From assembly GCF_003688495.1 (NCBI RefSeq), contig NZ_REFH01000008.1, forward strand, positions 372,001-436,000: 64,000 bases of DNA, in the 5' to 3' direction. Made by a program: the position numbers and the translations under genes. Below are positions 61,972 through 64,000 of the stretch, one piece after another; position 1 is the stretch's first letter, and every line of letters starts with the position of its first letter. A model generated the notes under the pieces. That model saw nothing but the letters and a program-made list of their open reading frames with translations, was not told the DNA's origin and did no database searches. The DNA comes from Flavobacterium weaverense (lineage in GTDB: Bacteria > Bacteroidota > Bacteroidia > Flavobacteriales > Flavobacteriaceae).

Positions 61972-62006
61972 AATTAGATAATTAGGTAATGTGAAAATTA
62001 GATAAT
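61972..62006 (+). repeat. Inverted-repeat arm (hmgA side) of the second four-helix cassette
   Basis: This 35-base AT-rich arm, beginning AATTAGATAATTAG and ending AAAATTAGATAAT, matches the reverse complement of 62469-62503 at 31 of 35 bases by eye. It starts four bases after the hmgA stop codon. Confidence 0.82.
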
Positions 62007-62086
62007 TAATAATGGACTGTACCAGATACTCTGTTTATAATAATTGACTAATTATCGGTATTGACTAATTCTCTATCTTAAAAAAT

Positions 62087-62449
62087 ATGACTTTCAACGA
62101 AAAATATAAAGGCAATGTCCTTCTGGTTAAAACATTTGATTTCGCTCTGAAAATAATTGATTACACAGAAGCACTACAAGAAAGAAAGAAGTTTGTAATT
62201 GCTAATCAATTGCTTAAAAGTGGAACTTCAATAGGGGCGAATTCAAAAGAATCGCAAAATGCCGAAAGCAAAGCTGATTTTATACATAAGTTAAAAATTG
62301 CAATTAAAGAGGCGGACGAAACAGAATATTGGTTGTTTTTATGCCATGCTCATAACGCTTATCCTGATTGTGAAATGCTTCTAAAGGATTTATCAGAAAT
62401 TATACGAATACTAAATAAAATAATAGCAACAACAAAATTGAATAATTAG
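62087..62449 (+). CDS. Four-helix-bundle protein (S23 family), second copy
   Basis: This 120-residue protein is of a different S23 subfamily from the copy at 30996. Its pattern is KTFDFALKIIDYTEALQERKKFVIANQLLKSGTSIGANSKESQNAESKADFIHKLKIAIKEADETEYWL, followed by EMLLKDLSEIIRILNKII. The SGTSIGAN and EADETEYWL motifs are characteristic. It lies between hmgA and hppD, which act in one pathway, and is enclosed by 35-base inverted repeats; the outer right arm ends 8 bases before the hppD ATG. Its function is unknown. Confidence 0.88.
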   Translation: MTFNEKYKGNVLLVKTFDFALKIIDYTEALQERKKFVIANQLLKSGTSIGANSKESQNAESKADFIHKLKIAIKEADETEYWLFLCHAHNAYPDCEMLLKDLSEIIRILNKIIATTKLNN

Positions 62450-62468
62450 AGAATTGGTATACACGAAT

Positions 62469-62503
62469 ATTATCTAATTTTCTAATTGACTAATTATCTA
62501 ATT
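62469..62503 (+). repeat. Inverted-repeat arm (hppD side) of the second four-helix cassette
   Basis: This arm is complementary to 61972-62006 with four differences. It ends 8 bases before the hppD start, so it occupies the usual place of hppD's leader. Confidence 0.82.
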
Positions 62504-62511
62504 AAAAAAAC

Positions 62512-63672
62512 ATGTCAAAAGAATTAAAATCAGTAGAATACGGTTTAGAAAAAATATTTGAAGGAGCTCAAGATTTCCTTCCGTTATTAGGTACAGACTA
62601 CGTAGAATTTTACGTAGGAAATGCAAAACAGTCTGCACACTATTATAAAACTGCTTTTGGATATCAATCATTAGCATACGCAGGACTAGAAACTGGGGTA
62701 AAAGACAGAACATCTTATGTTTTAAAACAAGATAAGATTCGCATCGTTTTGACTACGCCATTAAACGAAAATTCTCCAATCAATGACCATTTAAAAAAAC
62801 ATGGTGATGGAGTAAAAGTAGCTGCATTGTGGGTTGAAGATGCAAGAAGCGCTTATGAAGAGACAATGAAACGTGGCGCTCGTTCTTTTATGGAACCAAC
62901 GGTTGAAAAAGATGAGTTTGGTGAAGTGGTTCGCTCTGGAATTTACACCTATGGAGAGACTGTACATATTTTTGTAGAAAGAAAGAATTACAACGGAGTA
63001 TTCTTGCCTGGTTACAAGGAATGGAAATCAGATTATAATCCAGAACCAACAGGTTTAAAGTACATTGACCACATGGTTGGTAATGTCGGTTGGAACGAAA
63101 TGAATACGTGGGTTAAGTTTTACGAAGAAGTGATGGGGTTTGTAAATTTCCTTTCATTTGATGACAAACAAATTAATACGGAGTATTCTGCATTAATGAG
63201 TAAGGTAATGTCTAATGGAAATGGTAGAATCAAATTTCCAATAAACGAACCAGCTGAAGGAAAGAAAAAATCACAAATTGAGGAATACTTAGATTTTTAC
63301 GGTGGACCTGGAATTCAGCATATCGCAATTGCAACTGACGATATCATTAAGACTGTTTCGCAATTGAAGGCTAGAGGAATCGAATTTTTGTCAGCGCCAC
63401 CTCATACCTATTATCAAGCGATTCCAGAACGCTTAGGAGATCACATGAAATTAATGAAAGAAGATCTAGGTGAAATCGAGAAACTGGCTATTATGGTAGA
63501 TGCTGATGAAGAGGGTTATTTGTTGCAAATCTTTACCAAGCCGGTGCAAGATAGACCAACTTTATTCTTTGAAATCATTCAACGTATGGGAGCTAAAGGT
63601 TTTGGTGCTGGTAACTTTAAAGCCCTTTTTGAGTCTATAGAGCGAGAACAAGCATTACGCGGAACGTTGTAG
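62512..63672 (+). CDS. hppD: 4-hydroxyphenylpyruvate dioxygenase
   Basis: This 386-residue Fe(II) enzyme turns 4-hydroxyphenylpyruvate into homogentisate, the substrate of HmgA. Two vicinal-oxygen-chelate domains are visible: VEFYVGNAKQSAHYYKTAFGYQSLAYAG and LKYIDHMVGNVGWNEMNTWVKFYEEVMGF. The Fe ligands are His in YIDHMVGNV, His in GGPGIQHIAIAT and Glu presumably in the C-terminal GYLLQIFTKP/LFFEIIQR stretch (FFEI). Its order with hmgA is normal, but the leader is occupied by the cassette repeat. Confidence 0.95.
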   Translation: MSKELKSVEYGLEKIFEGAQDFLPLLGTDYVEFYVGNAKQSAHYYKTAFGYQSLAYAGLETGVKDRTSYVLKQDKIRIVLTTPLNENSPINDHLKKHGDGVKVAALWVEDARSAYEETMKRGARSFMEPTVEKDEFGEVVRSGIYTYGETVHIFVERKNYNGVFLPGYKEWKSDYNPEPTGLKYIDHMVGNVGWNEMNTWVKFYEEVMGFVNFLSFDDKQINTEYSALMSKVMSNGNGRIKFPINEPAEGKKKSQIEEYLDFYGGPGIQHIAIATDDIIKTVSQLKARGIEFLSAPPHTYYQAIPERLGDHMKLMKEDLGEIEKLAIMVDADEEGYLLQIFTKPVQDRPTLFFEIIQRMGAKGFGAGNFKALFESIEREQALRGTL

Positions 63673-63781
63673 AAAGGCTTTATTTTTATATTATGTGAAA
63701 TTTTAACCGATGAACGGTATCGTTTTTTACACATATAGTGTTAAAGTATATTTTTAACTAATAATAACTGGATTTGTTAAC

Positions 63782-63906
63782 TACCTTTGCACTCGCAAAA
63801 CTGGAGGGGGTGGTTTCCTTCCTAAATTGATATAAATTTCATAATTTATAGTTTTTTGGTTAGTTAATAGCATAAAAACTCAGTCATTATTTGACTGAGT
63901 TTTTTT
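63782..63906 (+). ncRNA. Candidate small structured RNA with own promoter element and terminator
   Basis: TACCTTTG at 63782-63789 fits a -7 promoter element. Downstream lie a GGAGGG/CCTTCC stem near 63804-63824, an ATAAATT/AATTTAT stem near 63832-63848 and a strong terminator ACTCAGTCA-TTATT-TGACTGAGT with seven T ending near 63906. No ORF of length is present. The next gene has its own promoter after the terminator, so this is probably a separate RNA of about 110 bases, or otherwise a 5' leader with attenuation. No matching known RNA family is recognised. The -33 box is weak. Confidence 0.4.
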
Positions 63907-63921
63907 GTTTTAATATATTTG
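63890..63921 (+). promoter_or_regulatory. Promoter of the gene starting at 63967
   Basis: TTTG (63890-63893), 20 bases, TATATTTG (63914-63921). Both boxes and the spacing fit. The -33 box lies inside the upstream terminator hairpin. The ATG at 63967 lies 45 bases downstream. Confidence 0.6.
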
Positions 63922-63966
63922 GAACAAAGTTTGCAGGTACAATCCTTAATCTGACAAAGAAAAGAA

Positions 63967-64000
63967 ATGAAAAAGATACTACTCCTCCTTATATTAATTG
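63967..64000 (+). CDS. Start of an exported protein, cut by window edge
   Basis: An ATG at 63967 is followed by codons for MKKILLLLILI, the beginning of a signal peptide, before the window ends. The A/G-rich AAAGAAAAGAA leader and the upstream promoter support a real start. The product cannot be identified. Confidence 0.6.
   Translation, partial: MKKILLLLILI

Noticed and set aside
63690..63730. Possible terminator of hppD (ACCG-ATGAA-CGGT followed by T run)
   Set aside because: The stem is only four base pairs and overlaps an alternative CGAT/ATCG pairing. It is too weak to call.
1..64000. CRISPR arrays, tRNA or rRNA genes, transposases, phage genes, diversity-generating retroelement
   Set aside because: No regularly spaced repeats, cloverleaf-like segments, transposase motifs or reverse transcriptase were seen by eye. 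S23 proteins resemble Avd of retroelements, but no reverse transcriptase or template repeat is present.

Overview
The window is AT-rich, gene-dense chromosomal DNA from a member of the Bacteroidota, most likely Flavobacterium or a close Flavobacteriaceae relative. Supporting this are promoters of the Bacteroidota form (TTTG, 19-21 bases, TAnnTTTG), a complete bat (aerotolerance) operon, a PorZ-like protein with a type IX secretion C-terminal domain, a TraR/DksA protein without its zinc cysteines, and many secreted beta-barrel or lipoproteins ending their signal peptides in AQ or a lipobox. No rRNA, tRNA, CRISPR array, prophage or classical insertion sequence was seen. This assignment comes from family knowledge, not from a database search.

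Layout. 1-5.1 kb: the 3' part of mfd, an ACT-like protein, YraN and an LD-carboxypeptidase. 5.2-8.6 kb: a secreted endonuclease/phosphatase-like protein, then 3-hydroxyanthranilate dioxygenase and a family 7 aldehyde dehydrogenase. 8.7-13.3 kb: a leftward block with a small barrel protein, a phosphoesterase, a Schlafen/AlbA-type protein, an SDR and an aldo/keto reductase. 13.5-23.1 kb: moxR, a DUF58 protein and batA-batE, with a GxxExxY nuclease-like gene wedged between batA and batB. 23-30 kb: cvpA, pheS, gpsA, an iron alcohol dehydrogenase with a DJ-1-like partner, and a divergent LysR regulator. 31-35 kb: yicC, gmk, a four-helix-bundle (S23) gene and nadD, all leftward, plus an EamA transporter and an ArsC-like protein. 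35-47 kb: a gamma-synthase/lyase, two tandem glutamate dehydrogenases, porZ, recO, a PQQ-propeller protein and a WG-repeat lipoprotein. 47-52 kb: ileS, traR and lspA. 52-60.6 kb: a large metalloprotease, a folate cyclo-ligase, an aspartoacylase-like protein, uvrC and a patatin-barrel protein. 60.8-63.7 kb: hmgA, a second S23 gene and hppD (tyrosine/homogentisate breakdown). The last 34 bases start another secreted protein.

The most unusual layer is what sits between genes. Four families of inverted or hairpin repeats occupy intergenic gaps, and some donate coding sequence: one supplies the C-terminus and stop codon of the EamA transporter, and another supplies the only ATG of the patatin ORF. 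Both S23 four-helix-bundle genes lie between long inverted repeats (21/23 and 31/35 matching bases by eye) placed precisely at the junction of two operon genes. In the mRNA these arms would pair into a stem enclosing the S23 ORF. That is the architecture of the RNase III-processed intervening sequences that carry S23 genes inside 23S rRNA of other bacteria, but here it would sit inside mRNA. Gene-less hairpins with the same sequence words occur nearby. The GxxExxY gene sits in a comparable position inside the bat operon. These mRNA-borne, IVS-like cassettes are the best candidate here for an undescribed system; the interpretation is inference, while the repeats themselves can be read directly.
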